DNA from: JAHFTW01 sp038046785
Lineage (GTDB): Archaea; Thermoplasmatota; E2; JACPAO01; JAHFTW01
Length of the DNA stretch: 64,000 nt
Reading direction: 5' to 3'
Assembly: GCA_038046785.1 (NCBI GenBank)
Contig: JBBSVM010000005.1
Coordinates: forward strand, 62,001 to 126,000
Below are positions 62,968 to 64,000 of the stretch, piece by piece. The first letter of the stretch is position 1, and each line of letters starts with the position of its first letter. The notes beneath the pieces were generated by a model. That model did no database searches, was not told the DNA's origin, and worked only from the letters and a program-made list of their open reading frames with translations. A program made the position numbers and the translations under genes.

Positions 62968-64000
62968 GCGGGGACCAACTGGAGCAGACTCAGGGTGGAG
63001 AGGGCGGCGACTGCGAGATGGAGGGCGACCATCGCGACGCGGTCTGGGGCGAGGGCGCGTGGGTCGTCGAGGTGGCGGTACACGCGGGCGAGAAGAGCGA
63101 CCGCGCCGAGCAGGACGATGATGCTTGCGACGATCAGGGCGCTGGAGTGCGAGGCGGCGGCAAGCGCCACCAAGATGCCGGTGCCGGGCACGAGAAGAAG
63201 GGCGAGGCCGAACCAGTGCCGCGCCTGCGGCAGCCGCACAAGGAGCGTGCGCGCGCCACCCGCCTCATCCAGCGGGCGGTCGGCGAGATCGTCGAGGTAG
63301 AGGATGGCGGCGGCGGTGGCGCCAAGCGGAAGAGTCCAGAGCACGGCAAGCAGGTGGCGGACATGGTCGCCCGCACCCGGAGCCACGGCGTGCAGGGCGC
63401 CTTCGGCGATGAGCGGGCCGTACGTGAGCCCGGCAAGAAGCGGTCCCCAGCCTTGGCTGCGGAAGCGCGCAAACAGGATGCTCACGACGATGCCAGCACC
63501 GGCGAACAGCAGAACGACCCAGTTGTTCCAGGCGAGGGCAAGTCCGAGCGCCGCCGCGGGGAGGTAGCCAAGCCAGACCAGGCGCCAGAGTGCGGAGCGC
63601 GCCAACCGATTGGAGCCGAGTGTTCCGCCGGGGCGGCGCACGTGCAAGTCATGCCACGCGTTGGAGCCGACTTGCACCAGCACCGCGCCAGCGAGGACGG
63701 CGCCGACGCGCCAGAGTGCGATGCCGCCATGCAGTGCGTGGCCAAGTGCCACGCCAAGCAGAGCCGCGACGAAGGCGCAGGCGAGAAGCGGGAGGCGCAG
63801 GAGCGAGGCTTGCTGCACGGCGCGTGCGAGCCGGTCGGCGGGGCCGAGCGTCCAGCGCACGCTGAGGGTGACGAACCCGGCGGGGGCGACAGCGGGTTCG
63901 GCATGGGCGACGGCGCCCGAGAGGCCGATGAATCCCTCAACGAGGCCCGCGAGGTACTGGGGTGGAAGGCCCCCCGCGAGGCTCAGCCGTGCTTGTCCGG
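62964..64000 (-). CDS. UbiA-family prenyltransferase, 5' end cut by window edge
   Basis: Eight to nine helices. First motif degenerate (GSNAWHDLHVRRPGG), second intact (LYLDDLADRPLDEAGG). The frame is open to base 64000 with no stop, so the start may lie outside; a GTG at 63860 would give 298 aa. The translated segment before it (residues from the edge, GGLPPQYLAGLVEGFIGLSG) looks like real protein, perhaps an upstream fused domain. It begins the four-gene operon on this strand. Confidence 0.75.
   Translation of the reverse strand, partial: GQARLSLAGGLPPQYLAGLVEGFIGLSGAVAHAEPAVAPAGFVTLSVRWTLGPADRLARAVQQASLLRLPLLACAFVAALLGVALGHALHGGIALWRVGAVLAGAVLVQVGSNAWHDLHVRRPGGTLGSNRLARSALWRLVWLGYLPAAALGLALAWNNWVVLLFAGAGIVVSILFARFRSQGWGPLLAGLTYGPLIAEGALHAVAPGAGDHVRHLLAVLWTLPLGATAAAILYLDDLADRPLDEAGGARTLLVRLPQARHWFGLALLLVPGTGILVALAAASHSSALIVASIIVLLGAVALLARVYRHLDDPRALAPDRVAMVALHLAVAALSTLSLLQLVPA

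Overview
The window is a densely coded, GC-rich archaeal chromosome segment. Archaeal origin rests on the information-processing genes: aIF1A, RIO1, a Dim2-like KH protein, EF-2 with its diphthamide histidine, aIF5A with a hypusination loop, TFS, Pth2, Tsr3, Dim1/KsgA and Cdc48. Further support comes from an AglB oligosaccharyltransferase, a presenilin-type protease and a PGF-CTERM surface protein. High GC, beta-oxidation genes, ThyX, UbiA/MenA-like enzymes and a bacterial-style hybrid histidine kinase suggest a mesophilic, probably respiring Thermoplasmatota-like euryarchaeon. That placement is inference, not something read directly. Many starts have an AT-rich box about 25-30 bp upstream and no Shine-Dalgarno, which suggests widespread leaderless transcription.

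Layout. 1-8000: protein glycosylation and envelope (two membrane glycosyltransferases, a cupin, arginase, AglB with C-terminal beta domains). 8000-17700: aminotransferase, PRC-barrel protein, presenilin-like protease, the aif1A-rio1-KH cluster, a double-length ThyX, Tsr3, geranylgeranyl reductase, and a small membrane protein coupled to Pth2. 17700-27400: lipoprotein, EF-2, a Cys/Gly/Ser-rich membrane protein, a TagF-like transferase, Cdc48, a run of five hairpins, a membrane protein and a second PRC-barrel protein. 27400-29150: a Lys/Ala-rich H1-like protein and two paralogous surface proteins. 29400-37400: beta-oxidation (3-hydroxyacyl-CoA dehydrogenase, enoyl-CoA hydratase, acyl-CoA dehydrogenase, ETF beta and alpha on +; thiolase plus its zinc-ribbon partner on -; SDR). 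37400-43200: OB-fold protein, coupled small membrane proteins, cyclophilin, a PGF-CTERM M14-type peptidase and a lipoprotein. 43200-45960: TFS and a PH / membrane HExxH protease / JAMM cluster. 45960-50430: NADP phosphatase/NAD kinase fusion, KsgA, amino-acid permease, aIF5A. 50700-57860: hypothetical protein, PyrF, acetyltransferase, DUF309, lipoprotein, MASE1-PAS hybrid kinase. 57880-64000: four genes with 4-bp overlaps (START-UbiA fusion, RND/MMPL exporter, polyprenyl synthase, UbiA), a probable isoprenoid-quinone or lipid operon.

The most unusual feature is non-coding. Seven imperfect palindromes of two sequence families each sit 11-20 nt past a stop codon. Family B is built from 9-nt GCAGATT-type units. 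Separately, five consecutive perfect hairpins follow cdc48, and a 38-bp direct repeat containing a hairpin follows aIF5A. No rRNA, intact tRNA, CRISPR array, insertion sequence or phage gene was found.
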